A stretch of DNA of 64,000 nucleotides. It comes from Sequoia sempervirens (Eukaryota; Streptophyta; Pinopsida; Cupressales; Cupressaceae). The position numbers and the translations under genes were made by a program. Each line of letters opens with the position of its first letter. Positions within the stretch are counted from its first letter, which is position 1. The notes beneath the pieces are model-generated. The model saw only the letters and a program-made list of their open reading frames with translations, was not told the origin of the DNA and searched no databases. Below, one piece after another: positions 36,309-49,200 of the stretch. The stretch covers positions 17,108,162 to 17,172,161 of the forward strand of contig VDFB02000001.1 of the NCBI GenBank assembly GCA_007258455.2, given 5' to 3'.

Positions 36309-36599
36309 TCCTCACTGTGGTTTTTCCCTCATTGGGTTTTCCATGTAAATATGGTGTTTCTTGTGTTGATATTACTTTCTGTTATCTACATTTTATGTTC
36401 ATACTTAATAATAGAATTGAGTGGATAAGAAATTGATAAGTGTTTTAGATTTGAATTTGAGTTTGGTGACAATTGATTCACCCCCCTCTTAGTTTTCTTG
36501 CTCCTTTCAACAAAGATAAGATTTATTTTTACAAATTTTTCCCTCCTTATTTTATGGATTTCATTGTTATCACAATCCAACAATCTCCACCTTGAAAAA

Positions 36600-39150
36600 A
36601 ATTTACTTGATACCTCCCCAAGCCCACTCATCACCTTTGCTACAAACCAAGAGAAGCCAAACTCCACCTCACCTTCTCTAACAATATTGGTTTAGTAAAC
36701 ATATCTACACAATTTTTTGTAGTATGAACTTTGTCAAGAGTTACTCCACCTCCATTAATGACCCATCTTACAAAATGGTAATTAATTTCAATATTCTTGG
36801 TCCTTCTGTGATGAGATTGATTTTGAGCCAAATGGATAACACTTTGACTATCAAAAAATACAATCACTTTGTCCTACAGTTTTCCAAATTCATCCAAAAG
36901 ACTCTTCAACCAAATTGCCTCTTTAAATGCATCTGAGATAGCCATATACTTTTCCTCAGTTGTGGATAAAGCAATTGTTTCTTGAATATTTGACATCCAA
37001 CAAATAGCTCCACCTACAAGAGTAAAGACACAACCCAAAGTTGATCTCCTTTTGTCCAAATCACCTACAAAATATGAATCAACATAACCACATACTGAAT
37101 CACTATTGGCATTGTAGCTGATATAATAATCACTTGTGCCTCTCATTTACCGATGCACCCACTTCATTATTGCCCAATACTCTTTACTTGGATTTTCCAT
37201 GTATGTACTGAAAGCACCAACTACATGTAAAATATCTGGTCCTGTATATACAATCACATACATTAAAATTCCTACTACATTAGCATGTGGTAAATGAGAC
37301 ATATAATCATTTTCTTCTTTATTACTAGGACATAAACTTGAAGAAAACTTAAAATGGGAAGCTAAAGGGATATTTATTGGTTTCACATTTTTCATACCAA
37401 ATCTTATGAGGATCTTCTCTACATATTTCTATTGTGTTAACCCAAGCTTACCATGTTCCCTATCTTTGTGTATTTCTATGCTCAAACTTTTTTTACTGCT
37501 CCTAGATCCTTCATATCAAATGTCCTAGCCAACTGAGCCTTCAAAATATTAATTTCAACTATGATTTTGCTTGCTACAAGCATATCATCAGCACATAACA
37601 CCAAGATAATGAATAAACCATTTTCCAAACTTTTAAAGTAAACAAAATGGTCATACTCACTTCTTGTAAAGTTTTGGCTCACCATGAAGGAATCAAACTT
37701 ATTGTACCATTGCCTAGGTGACTGCTTTAGGCCATACAATGACTTCTTGGGTTTGCAAACAAATTTATTATTGTGATATTGAACAAACCATTTTGGTTAT
37801 TCAATATATATCTCCTCATCCAAATATCCATGTAAAAATGTTGTTTTAACATCTAGCTACTCCAACTCAAGATCAAGTAATGCAACTAATGCTAACACAA
37901 CCTGAACAAAAAAAAGCTTAACAAATAGTGAAATTTTTTCATGAAAATGAATACATTCCTTTTGAGAATATCCTTTTGCTACAGGTCTTTCCTTGTATCT
38001 TTCAATTTTATCATTAACACCCTTCTTCAGTTTGTAGACCCATTTGCAACCAACAACTTTCCTACCATTTGGAAGTTATACCAACTCCCATGTTTTATTA
38101 TTTTCCAAGGCATCTATTTCTTCTTACATTACTATTTTCCATTTAGCACTTTTAGTGCCATCCATTGCTTCCTGATAACAACTTGGTTCCCCATCATTAG
38201 AAATCAAAGCAAGAGATGAAACAAAATCATCATACCTTTTAGGAGGATTTCTGACTCATGTAGATCTTCTTAGAGATGGTTGTGGTATTTCAACATTTTC
38301 TTGTATCTTTTTTGCATTCACATCCACATCTTCATCTCTAGAAGCTTCTTCTTGATCCTTATTTACTATAGATGGTTGAGTTTCCAACTGAACTTACTAA
38401 TATTGAGGTAATTGTTCCTACTCTAAATCAACTTCTACAATGTCTAATTTTATTAGAGAGGATTCATAAACACTACATCTCTACTAATGATGATTTTGTG
38501 GGTAGTAGGATCCCATAATCTATATGCCTTAATTCTATCACCATAATAACAAAAAATCTATTTCTTAGAATTGGGGTCTAATTTAGAATGTTGATCCTTT
38601 CAAATAAGAGCATATGCATCACAACCAAAAAAAAATTAGATTTGAATAATCACATGAATGACCTGTCCATACCTCTTCTGGAATCTTATAATCTATTGCA
38701 ACCAGTGGTGATCGATTTATCAGAGAGCATGTTGTATTAATTTCTACTACCCATAACTCTTGCTCCAACTTGGCATTACTGAGAATGCTCCTTGCTCTCT
38801 CTAGAAGAGTCATATTCATACATTCAACAACACAGTTTTGTTGAGGAGTGTAAACTATGGTTTTATGCCTTTCGATCCCAACATACTTACAATAGTTTTT
38901 AAACTTCAATGATGGGAACTCACCTACATTATATGTTCTTAAACATTTGATTGATCTACAAATACTCTTTTCAACCAAAGCTTTGAACTCCTTGAATACA
39001 CTAAAGACATCAGCTTTACTTTTAAGAATATAAACCCACAACTTTCTAGATTAATCATCTATAAATGTCACAAAATATTGGGCTCCTCCAAAAGAAATTA
39101 TAGGGGACGGTCCGCAAACATATAAATGAATATAGTTTCGAAAACCCTTA
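36600..39150 (-). pseudogene. Copia II integrase, reverse transcriptase and RNase H
   Basis: The minus-strand order is integrase (39140-38619: FGGAQYFVTFIDD, LWVYILKSKADVF, TPQQNCVVECMNMTLLERAR), with NCVVECM in place of the usual NGVAER, so the catalytic Glu is readable. Next come a diverged linker and the RT (about 38100-37150: LDVKTTFLHGYLDEEIY, SLYGLKQSPRQWYNKFDSF, FIILVLCADDMLVASK). The YVDD box reads CADD, so the RT active site is altered. RNase H follows (37146-36640: DSVCGYVDSYFVGDLDKRRS, ALSTTEEKYMAISDAFKEAI, VFFDSQSVIHLAQN, HHRRTKNIEINYHFVR). Several stops and frame changes occur. It is inactive. Confidence 0.87.
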
Positions 39151-40365
39151 TGTAAGGAAAGCTAAAGTGTGGAAGCAACTTTCCTAATGTCAAAAACCTC
39201 AGGGAAGAATGCAGAGATACTTTAAAATTTTCAATTACAGTCCAATTAAGATACACTTGAAAGCAATAACAGAAATAGAGAAATAACATACACACATGAA
39301 CACCAGATTTAAGTGGGAAGACCCTTATGGGAGAAAAACGCACCACACCAAGAGAAGTCACTTTGTATTACAGTAATAAAGATTACATATAGAGATGTGA
39401 CTTATCTTTCTCATGTTAGTTTACAACAACATTCACAATGTTCAACCTTGCTACAAAACATTCCAGTTACAATACACTTAGAATTGAATTCACTTTGATC
39501 ATACATCAAATTGAACAACATATGCAATTCCTGAGTAGATCCCTGATGCCCCTGGTCTGTCGATCTTCCTCTCAGTAATGGCGGAAACAATCCAACTACT
39601 AGCGGTTCCCATTTGACTTCTTTGATTGGTTGAGGACAAACCACGTAGGATGGTCAATCAGTCAAAGGCATTCAACTTGTGTCGCATGTCGATGAGACAC
39701 TAACCATGTCTCCCCGATGCTAGAAAGCCAGATCGTCATTATCGCCAAGAGTCTTCACTATTGGCAAGATGTTATACCAAGCTCACAATCTGCATCGACC
39801 TCAACATTCTCTTCGGTGAGACAATCGCCATTCGATGAGACATCATACTGATGATCAAAGGTTACACCGCAACGTTCCACTATCGGTGAGACATATCGCT
39901 ATTGTTTAGAGTTCTTACCAAATTCTCTAAGTTACCCCGAGACCACTAGTCGCCAGGAGTCATACCGATAACAAACTATAACATTAGTGAGACAAACATC
40001 CATCACCAAGAGTTCTCACTGAGTGTTCAAGTATCTCCTCGATGACCTTGAGTGTAACGCTATCGGCAAGACTTTCCATATTGATAAGAATTCATCCCAA
40101 AACACATGAGTTACTCCGACGACCACAAGTGTAACACCCTATCGGTGAGACATAGCTTCGATTACTAAGATTTCATACTGAGTGTTCAAGTCACCTCAAT
40201 AGCTCCAAGTGTATGTTTATTAGTGAGACGTACCACCTATCACCAAGACTTCTTACCGAAGCAAGCCTTTCAGCCAAGGGTCTCCTCGACAATGCTTGTC
40301 GCCTAGAGTCTCCCCGATATCCGATAAGAATGGCCTATCGGCCAAAGATCTCCACTCACCAGAAG

Positions 40366-43300
40366 TGTAGTGCCCCTTCGTGTCGGTTGTTCTAGACTTT
40401 TGTGTGAGTAATTGTGTGTGCTTCATTGATTAATATGTTATTTGATTGTGTAAAAAAATATCATATGTTAGTAATCATGTTTAAATAATTAATTAAATCA
40501 TAAGTGATTGCAAAGTTATTTAAAATATAATTAGAAATTAAAATAATAATCAATTAAATTAAATTAAATGATTTAGAAAAAATGATCAAATTAAACTAAT
40601 TCATTAAAAGTAAAAGTGATATTATTAGATAAATTGATTTAAATAGTTGTGTTAAATTGAAGTTAATAATAATTACGAACAAAATAATCTTGAAAAGATA
40701 ATTATTATAATAAGAAATTTAATTGGATAGGAAGCTGAAGTGTTTTAAAACAAGAAAAGCTGGAAGGAAACTTCACCGATAAAGCATTTGGAAGTCGAAG
40801 AGAACTATAGAATATATATAAAAAAAATAGCTATATTTGGCTTTTGAAGGGGGAGATTGGGGGATAGGCTACTCTGGTACTGCATCAAAGGATAGTCTCA
40901 GAGAGATTGATTAAGCTTGGGTGTAGATCAGGTATGTATTCTTTCATGGAGCTCTGTCTTAAGGATGCAGGGAATTTATATAAATTATCAACTCTTTCCC
41001 AAGATACATTTAATCTGTCTTTCATTCAATTACCACTTGATCTACATGACTGTTGGTAGATAAACGTATGGTTTGTTTTTCATCCCTTTTATTATGCCAT
41101 GCTCTGAAGTCTGATGCCATCCCCTTAATTGACTAAGCCAAATTAATATTGGTCACTGCTGCTAAATTATACACCCTTGGTAATGGAGTTGATTTGTAAA
41201 TCCATTTTTAATAATTGGTTGCCTCCTGTAACTATACATTGGCAATTGAATTACAATACTAGAAGTCTCAGATTTGTTATTTTGCATGTTATCCTTGTAG
41301 CAAGCCCGATAAAAGCTTTGGGTCTTTTTGTCCCTCAAACCTTTTAGCATATCTTATTGATCTTTTTCGTTGCCTGGACCGAGTGGTGTTTTTCCCTAAT
41401 TGCTTGAGTAGCTAGTTGTTTCCATTACTCTTTTTTTAGCAACTGCAAATAAGTGAAAATACGTTCTGTTATGAAAGCCTATCATTCCAAGTTTTAATCT
41501 AAAAATAGGTGTTGATATGATTAGGAATAGATTCACTTTATCCTCCTTGTCACTACGCTTTGTCTCACGAAATTCCTCCATCAATTATCTTCAATGGATG
41601 CACATACCTTGTTCCTTAGCTCTCATTTTGGCACGAGCATGAAGGGTAGCCATGCACATGTAATGATCAACTATATATGTATTGCAATAAGGGCTACTAT
41701 TGTGTGAGCTGTGTACAACCCCATTCACTAAATTTAAGTGGCTGCATACGCTTAGAACATAGGCAAAGCTTACAATGGTTAGGTGCGTACCTGGGTGCGT
41801 CTTTCAAACAAATATTTTGAGAACTTTCCATTGGTCGTGGTGAAGTTTATTTTCCAAACTTCAAACTTGAGCATGTCTCTGGAAACTCGCCAGCAACAGA
41901 AATATGTTTAAAAAAAAGGGGAAAAATGGTACGTTAATTCTCCTTCTCTTAAGTCACGTATTTGCACCTCACCTTTGTCCTTCCCTTCCATCTTGTGGAT
42001 AACATGTGAGATGTGATAATAATACAAGTAGATGGTGATATTTCTAAATTCTTGTTTTCACCTTCTAATATACTTGGCAACCTGTCACTGTTACGGCATC
42101 TAGAGTTGAGACATTGTACCAAATTAAATAGTCACCCTGAAACCATTGGCAACCCATCCCAGCTATAGCTTTGAGACTTGCAGGGGATAGAAACTTAAAT
42201 AATCTCTTTGATTTCATTGATAATCTGTCACAGTGGTGCATTTGAACATGGTAGGGTGTATAGTTTTAAATAAAATCTCTGATTCCTTTTGCTACCTGGG
42301 ATAAGAAGTGAAATCAGTTGTTTTTAATTCAATTAGGCTTAGGAGTAAAATGAACCTTGCCAATCCACCTACTATTTCTCTTTGCTATTTCTTGACATCT
42401 TTGGTTCTTGCTATAAGCATTTCCATCTAAATAACAGCCTTCATAGTTTATCCACAATTTTCTCCCTTGCATGCATTCTTCCATGTTTTGAAGGTCACAT
42501 GATACAGTTCAGGTGAGGAAACTTGTGACTCCACCTTATATGTATACCTTGTTAAACATCTGAGGTGATGTAGTTTTTTCTCAAATAAAAATCACCTCTT
42601 CGTATTATTTCTTGTTGAGTATTTATTCATTTGGAAGATTCTACATTTATAATTGTGCTTAACTAAATATCTTTTCCCATTGTTTAAGAGACATAAATGT
42701 ACAATAGACATGCTATTATGGGATCGCAAATTAGAATAAAATGACACTTCATTCAATTTGGCAATGGGTATTGATTCGTAAAAGAGTAGAATGCTTTAAA
42801 CAATATATACATGTCATAGTGTGGAGATATCTGAGTGAAAATATAACTAGAATAGTTCCATCATAAACTTGGATATGACATGGCAGGCAGTGGCTAAAAG
42901 ACTTGAATTGTATTTACTGAATCCGACCACCATATAGGTACAAAAAAAAAAGGGTTTGGCATTTGAAGTCTGTTAGAGACCTCTGGATATATGCCAGATT
43001 TGGTTAAGATTGATCCTTGTTAGTCATTCTAATGTTAAAAAGAATTAAAATATATAAATATGTAGTGGTTTTAAAATGTATTTATGTGTATAAATTTATT
43101 TAGATGGATTTAAGATTTTAAGGTGGTAAGTTTTAATATGTAGTATTTAGAGTATTGTTATTATTATCATTTAAAAGTATAAACAATTGGTCTTAAGTGG
43201 GTTTCACAATGAATTTAAATATTGGAAGTAAGTGTTAAGTTAGTATGATGAAAGGAAAGTGGAAATAATGTTTTGAACATAAGTAGTTATGAAATGATAA

Positions 43301-45730
43301 TAAGTTAACTACCCAACTATTAAGTAGTTTCAATTATGTTGATAGAAGAAAGGAGAAATTTGAATGTATGGGCATGGTTAGAGATTGATTAGGGTATTCT
43401 TGAATTGGATAGGTTATTGGTGAAATGGGATTTTAATCTTTTGAAAATTGACTTCCTTTATATTCATTTAATGGTTGATTTGTAAGTTCTCTTTATGGAT
43501 GAGTCTTTTAGAATACTTGTGATGGTTATCATGAATTGTTTTAGTTAATTGAGTAATTTAGATGGGTAAGTTGTAAAGTTATTTAGTTCTGGTCGTTAAT
43601 GGATTGGTTATTAAATATTGTTCTCATTTGAATTTTTGGTTGTTGTTTATTATGCGAGTGTTCTGTGGAGTTGTGAGTGGTTGAGTATTTAAGGTGTTCT
43701 TTAATTCGGTGCCTTGGAAGTGTAGGTGAGTGTAGGATAATTTTGATGGTGTTGTCTCGGTGTGAATTTCTCTTGAGCTACTCCTGGGTTTTGAGAGGAT
43801 TTCTATTTCTTAAATTTGTGTTGTTAGTTGATTTGAAACTCTTACTACTTTGGCTTACCCTCGTTGGGTAGTCCTTGAGTATTTGATTTGTCTTTGGGCT
43901 TCCAGAGGTATGGGAAATCTTGTTGTCTCATTTTTTGATCTTATTTTGGTCTATTTACTCATTATATTTGAATTGAAAATAGATATTTGAGGTCTTGCAA
44001 TTATTGTTGTCAGCTCTTTGATGGGAAACCCTAGTGTAAACTTTTTGAGATTCTTCCAGAGGCTTGTTTGTTTTATTGTTGGCCAATGTCTCTCCTTTTA
44101 TGTGCCCTTGATGTGACAAGTGTTTTTGTTTCATGATTTTGAAGGGTTGTACTGGAATCGTTGAGATTTTGATTATGTATTTATAGCGAGATGGGTAATT
44201 CCTTGGATGTTTCTCTATTGTGATCTAATGTTCTTGTTATGTTGTACAACCCTTGGTTTTTTATGTTGTTGGGTCTCTAGGGAGAGTGGCTCTAAGTGGG
44301 TGGTTAGTGCACAAAGGGGCACCAAGATAGCCCTCGTTAGAGTGTGATTAATAAGTGAAAACCTAAGTAATTAACTAGGGGGTGGGTAGAATCACATTAA
44401 AAAGATAATTGATGCCTCATTCACCTTTTTGTGCTATCAGAGGCTAAAGGGGATTGAGAAGGCCGTGGTTGGCAAGATTGTTGCCTTTTCTTCATGAATG
44501 GTTAACGGTTCCGCATGAGCAACCCTATGGGGCAGTTCCTTGAGATAGGTAGCCTGGATAACCATAGATGGAGGTGGTTCCTAGTGCTTGGTTGCCTAGA
44601 TAATCCGTCAGTAGATGGAGGTGGTACCTTGCAATAGGTAGTCTGGAGAATCCATGTTAAGCCATGCGATGACACTCTCCCCTAGTTGCCCAGGTGTTTT
44701 ACTTTATTGTGTTCCTCTGGAAGTATGTTACGGTAGTTGGTTTGTATTGTGGTTGAATGGACTTATATTGATTTATGGAGTATTGACTTGACACATCTTT
44801 GGTGTACTTTGTGGTCTTGGATGATCTCAGTGATATTTGACTTATGACCTTGTACTATTTTGGTACTATGATATGATGTTATTGTATTGTTTAATTGCAA
44901 TTTGGAATTGTATTATGTTTATTAATTCAGTTGATTTGGAAGTGTTTCATGATCATCCTTTGGTTACTTGTTTACTGGTCATTGCTTTCATTTATGTGAT
45001 GAGATTTATGATTTTAAGTTATTATGTTGACTCTTGGATGTTGTTGGTTATGTCATTGTAATCCTTGAGTTTTATGATACTTTTGTATGATGTTGAGTCT
45101 TGTGGTTCCCTGTTTGGATGTTCTTGGTTGAGGTCACTTTCTTATTAGCTCCTAGCATGGGGGGTGGGTCTTTAGACTCACATGGTGGGGTGGAACATGC
45201 TAAGCACCCCATTGGGTCCCTTGTTGAGGATCGAGAGGTGTGAATTGTTTATGTTGTGGCAACTCCAGAGTTGTATCAATCTTGGAATCAGTTATGATAT
45301 GGTGCATCATGTTATCTTGTGTATGGTTTCCATTTATGTTTGGAAACACTGTTGTATCATTGTACCTCTAGAACATTGTACTGAAATGTAAAGTTAAACT
45401 CAGTGTGGATATTGGCCATGGAAGTTGTTGTTCAATGTGTTGAGTTAATCATGGTTTCTCATCAATGAATTTTTCATGTAAGTGTTACATTTGTTAATGT
45501 TTACTTTATATCTTTGGATTTTATTCTTTATTGTTGTTGTATGGATCTAATTTGCGTAATGACTCTTCGTGTACCCCAAGGGATGTATGTGCGAATGAAT
45601 CTACTTAAATGAAATTCATGTCATGACTTAATGTGTATTACATGTATGTTTTGTTAATTTAAAAAAAATAAAAATTGTGCAATAATTATTGTTTAATTGT
45701 CCTTTGGGGTTCACACAGCAGGGCGTTACA
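40366..45730. mobile_element. Element IV: 5.4-kb insertion, giant solo-LTR-like, no genes
   Basis: It is bounded by AGAAG duplications (40361-40365, 45731-45735). It begins TGTAGTGCCCC and ends GGGCGTTACA, so the termini form an inverted repeat TGTA(G/A)(T/C)GCCC. No terminal direct repeats, PBS or coding domain is visible. Contents are an AT-rich left part, an LRR gene fragment at 42060-42290, a GT-rich right half with an imperfect repeat of about 55 bp (44555-44660, CTGGATAA / GATGGAGGTGGT), and a terminal AT-rich stretch. A very long solo LTR of a plant gypsy family fits best. A non-autonomous element with unrecognised LTRs is the alternative. Confidence 0.75.
42060..42290 (+). pseudogene. 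LRR fragment inside element IV
   Basis: Three 72-bp units read on the plus strand: ILGNLSLLRHLELRHCTKLN, then SHPETIGNPSQL, then a third unit with FIDNLSQW-like remains. The pattern matches the two minus-strand LRR arrays elsewhere in the window, though the units are more diverged. It is non-coding now. It was either captured by the element or part of the locus in which the element formed. Confidence 0.65.
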
Positions 45731-45918
45731 AGAAGGTTACAAAAAACATCATAAGTCACAGTGACAACACCAGTCGGAAAGATAGAAGCATTGTCTCGGT
45801 GACCTATACAAACCACAAGGTTACTAAACTACTAGTCAGCCAGATAATAGTAAAGTCACACCAACTTTGCTCTTTCAGAGGTTTCATCCTATGAGATTGA
45901 GGCAAATTATTTCCAACA

Positions 45919-45929
45919 ATCTCCCACTT
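45919..45929 (-). promoter_or_regulatory. Polypurine tract of copia III
   Basis: AAGTGGGAGAT on the minus strand directly precedes TGTTGGAAATAAT, the start of the 3' LTR. This is the usual position and composition of the plus-strand DNA primer. Confidence 0.8.
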
Positions 45930-46499
45930 GATGAAGATCACATAGGCACCTCCATAGCACAACAAAACTACTGACATTGAGGCCCATTGAATTAGCACAC
46001 CACCTGAACTTGTTTGTGCTCACTAGCTTTGTTAATGCATCTACAACATTCTCCAGAGTATCCACTTTTGCTAACAAAACCTTTCCATCCTCCACCATAT
46101 CTCATACAAAGTGATATTGTACATCTATATGTTTCATCTTGGCATGGAAAGTAGGATTCTTTACCAAATAGATAGCACTCTGACTATCACAATAAATTAT
46201 TATTTTCCCTGCATCAAAACCAATGTTAGAACACAAACATCTTAACTAGATTGCTTCTTTACAGGAATGTGTAACTGCCATGTATTCTACCTCTTTAGTG
46301 GACAAAGCAACTATAGCCTGCCACTTACTCATCCAGCTCACTGCACCACCATTCAACATGAAAGTATATCCACTGGTGGATCTTCTACTATCAATGTCCC
46401 CTACCCAATTAGAATCCACATAGCCTCAAATACTGAGAGTCCTTTGTGATTCAACCAAGTTCCCATGGTAACACAAATCATATTCTGAAGTGTCCTTCA
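45925..46499 (-). pseudogene. Copia III RNase H
   Basis: Reading on the minus strand gives GYVDSNWVGDIDSRRSTSGY (about 46426-46367), MSKWQAIVALSTKEVEYMAV, CKEAI then a TAG, CDSQSAIYLVKNPTFHAKMK, HIDVQYHFVRDMVEDGKV and DALTKLVSTNKFRWC near the end. The first catalytic Asp (YVDSNW), the ALSTKEVEY Glu and the CDSQ Asp are all present. It is out of frame with the RT, so at least one indel separates them. RNase H degrades the RNA strand during reverse transcription. Confidence 0.88.
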
Positions 46500-47489
46500 A
46501 ATATCTAAATACCCTTTTCACAACATCCCAATGTGTCCTTCCAGGATTAGCCATAAACTGACTAAGTACTCCCACTGCTTGGGCAATGTCTGCCTTGTAC
46601 AGACCATTGCATACACAAGACTTCCAACCACACTAGCATAAAGTACACTGGTCATGTCCTCCATCTGAGTAGGAGATTTTGGACAGTCTTGAACAGATAG
46701 CTTCATTCCTTACAAAACTAGAACAACTAGCTGCTTGCAATCATTCATAAAAAATCTCTCTAGAATAGTCTTGATATACTTACTCTGACTGAGCCAAAGT
46801 TTTTTACTATTCCTGTCCCTAGTTATTTCCATCCCCAGAATATACCTTACTGCACCAATATCTTTCATTTCAAACTTTGCAAACAACTGAGACTTAAGAT
46901 AAGAAATCATTAACTTACTATTGTCTATGAACAACATATCATCAACATAGAGAGCAATAATAAGGACTTGATCACTTTCAGCTTTGTAATATACACAATG
47001 ATCAGATTTTGATCTTACAAATCTCAATGACAAAACAAACGTGTCAAACTTTTGGTACCACATTCTAGGAGACTGTTTTAACCCATACAAATATTTATTC
47101 AACTTGCAAACCAATATTTGTTTACCTTTCTCCACAAACTGCTCAGGCTAGGACATATAAATCTCTTCTTCAAGATCACCATGAAGAAATATTGTCTTCA
47201 CATCCATTTGTTCAACCTCTAAGTCATATGCTACTACAAGTAACAAAAGAAATATGATAGATGTCAGCTTAGCTATAGGAGAATTTTTTTTCCCATAATC
47301 AATTCCCTCTACCTCAGAATAACCCTTCGCAACCAACCTTGCCTTGTACTTTTCCAAACTACCATCCAAACCTATGTTCTTTTTAAATACCCATTTGTAG
47401 CCCACAACTTTTCTACCTTTAGGAAAGGGCACCAAACTCCAAGTATCATTTTTTTCTAATGATTCCATTTCTTCATTCATGGCTTCCAA
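46500..47489 (-). pseudogene. Copia III reverse transcriptase
   Basis: The RT runs in one frame from MEAMNEEMESLEKNDTWSLV (47489) through VVGYKWVFKKNIGLDGSLEK, ARLVAKGYSEVEGIDYGKKN, MDVKTIFLHGDLEEEIYMS, a TAG, CKLNKYLYGLKQSPRMWYQK, IIALYVDDMLFIDNSKLM (YVDD intact, about 46945) and IGAVRYILGMEITRDRNSKK. Stops at about 47148 and 46710 are TAG. The first is a CAG in related elements. The region after 46706 is a short continuation (VVGSLVYAMVCTRQTL). Copies element RNA into DNA. Confidence 0.92.
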
Positions 47490-47980
47490 TCAAGAGTTTG
47501 AATCAGACATCCTAAATGCCTCTTTCACAGTCCTAGGCTCATCAGTGCTAGATATTAAAGCATAGGCACAAGTAGAATCTATCAAAGAGAACCTATACCT
47601 ATCAGGTTGCTTTCTCTCACGAGTTGACCTCCTCACTTGCTGAGGCTGAGGTTCTTCTTCTTCTTCAGAACTTTCAGAACTACTTGAGCTCTCCTCAGTT
47701 TCAGGTACATTTTGAATTTTGAATTCCTCTTTGTCTGGTGTTGGAGGAATTTCAACTACATCCTTTTTATTTTATGATTTTGTCTCTAACTGTAGATCCA
47801 AGGTAGAAGGCTTTAGCTCATGAAAGATAACACTTCTGCTATACATACCTTCTCCGTATCAGGATTCTAAAGCTTATATCCTCTTATGCCAGCACTATAA
47901 CCAATAAAAATACATTTGACAACCTTCTTCTCCAATTTAGATCTTTTCTCATACGACACATGTGCATATGCCTCAGCCAA
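47490..47980 (-). pseudogene. Copia III integrase C-terminal region and linker
   Basis: After the HIRVFG box a short deletion shifts the frame. The text then reads EAYAHVSYEKRSKLEKKVVK and CIFIGYSAGIRGYKL before returning to the original frame near 47860. The linker is acidic and serine-rich (ESSSSSESSEEEEEPQPQQV) followed by RRSTRERKQPDRY, a segment common before copia RTs. It is not catalytic. Confidence 0.8.
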
Positions 47981-48662
47981 AAACACGAATATGTCTCAAA
48001 GAGGGCTTCTTACTAGACCATGCTTCCAAAGGTGTTTTCTCAACAAGAGATGAATTCAGAGAATGGTTTATCAAGTAACATGCTATAGCAACTGCCTCAG
48101 CCCAGAACTTCTCCTCCAAGCCAACACTACTCAGCATACTTCGTGCTCTTTCCATCACTGTCTTGTTGAACCTTTCTGCAACTCCATTTTGCTACAGAGT
48201 ATAAGGTGTAGTTTTATGTCTTTTAATTCCATGATCTTTACAATACCTCTCAAAATCATCAGAACAACATTCACCACCATTATTCGTCCTTAAACATTTT
48301 ATTTTTCTTCCAGTCTAATTTTCTACAAGGTTCTTAAATTCCTTAAACTGACTGAACACTTCTGATTTACTTTTCAAAAAATAAACAAATGTTCTTCTCA
48401 AATAATCATCAATGAATGATACATAGTACCTTGACTTAGACAGAGAAGGAATATTCACTAGACCAAAAACATCAGAATGTACATAATCAAGCAAACTAGA
48501 AGATTTGTGAGGACTAGAGTAAAATGAAACATGGTGTTGTTTACCATATATACAATGTTCACAGAATTCAAATTTGAGGTTACAATCTTCAAGCCCCTCA
48601 ACTAGGTTTTTATTCTTCAAGGTTTTTAAACCTTTCTCACCAATGTGGCCTAGCCTATGATG
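47981..48662 (-). pseudogene. Copia III integrase core
   Basis: HHRLGHIGEKGLKTLKNKNL and CNLKFEFCEHCIYGKQHHVS give the H-H-C-C zinc-binding part (48655-48530). Then come YVHSDVFGLVNIPSLSKSRY with the first catalytic Asp, FIDDYLRRTFVYFLKSKSEV, LRTNNGGECCSDDFERYCKD (the second catalytic position reads Asn in RTNNGGE, where RTDNGGE is usual) and QNGVAERFNKTVMERARSML with the catalytic Glu. TAG stops occur after LVEN and before QNGVAE. It is inactive. Confidence 0.9.
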
Positions 48663-49200
48663 TCAGAGCATAGTCTTTTCTGCTAGAATTTTAACTTCCA
48701 TAGAGTCTACAAAATTAGGAACGTTTTCCTCTTTTCCTCCATGAGTAGCTTTCTGTGACTTTACATAGACACTATTGCATTGAGCAGCATGTGCATCCAG
48801 CTTATACAAGGTACCAATATGAGCACCTCTTGCTAGCACCTTAGAGCCTCTAGTCATCTTGTAGCCATTTCCAGAGAATGTGACTTGCACTCCAATATCA
48901 TTCAGCATACTAACAGAAAGTAAGTTTCGAGCCAGACCTGCTATATGCATTACATCATTGATTCCCTTCACTCTTCCATCAGGGAATTGAATTCTAACTC
49001 TTCCATGGCCACCTATTTCCAATGATGAATCACTTGCCAAATACACCTTTCCACCATCGTATTTTTCATACTTCATGAACTAGTCTCTATGAGATTTCAT
49101 GTGGAAAGATGCTCCAGAATCAATCAGCTAGACATCATCTGATGCCTGTGTAGCCAAGGCTGCAATGAAGGTGTCTGCATCACTATGAGAAGAATCATTG
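48663..49200 (-). pseudogene. Copia III protease and pre-integrase segment
   Basis: LIDSGASFHMKSHRD (about 49130-49090) is the aspartic protease signature, flanked by TAG stops on both sides. FMKYEKYDGGKVYLASDSSL, IGGHGRVRIQFPDGRVKGIN and AGLARNLLSVSMLNDIGVQV follow, the last being the pre-integrase core. The segment ends at a TGA that replaces Trp of the LWHHRLGH-type box. The frame is shared with gag and RT. Confidence 0.9.

Larger units (their letters stand above)
32798..36512 (+). mobile_element. Gag-only copia-like element (TR-GAG type), diverged LTRs
   Basis: Left LTR: 32798 (TGTTGG) to about 33786, carrying a TTATATAG box near 33514. The primer-binding site follows directly. A gag-like frame occupies 33845-34842. 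Then comes a GGGGGAGC purine tract near 34911, but no protease, integrase or RT. The right end (about 36309-36512) matches the left LTR end in order and spacing: CTCACTGTGGTTTTTCCC, then TTTTCCA, then ATTCACCCCCCTCT, ending TTTCAACA. I could not fix the start of the right LTR. No matching target duplication is visible (CAGAA left, AAGAT right), so the two ends may come from different insertions or have recombined. Gag-only LTR elements are known in plants. Confidence 0.65.
39151..45918 (-). repeat. Copia III 3' LTR, split by element IV
   Basis: LTR sequence occupies 39151-40365 and 45731-45918. The two parts match 50087-51300 and about 51329-51516 in the other LTR. The LTR runs TGTTGGAAATAAT...CCTTACA on the minus strand. 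It contains a GTGGTGCGTTTTTCTCCCAT-type transcript signature (39300-39350, minus) that is shared with other copia LTRs here, and the GGTGAGAC motif array (39688-40230). Confidence 0.9.

Noticed and set aside
39688..40360. CRISPR-like array of spaced short motifs
   Set aside because: Motifs are degenerate, unevenly spaced and within a plant LTR; there is no true repeat-spacer structure.
43677..45391. Open frames in the right half of element IV
   Set aside because: GT-rich low-complexity translation with no domain; stops are rare only because of base composition.
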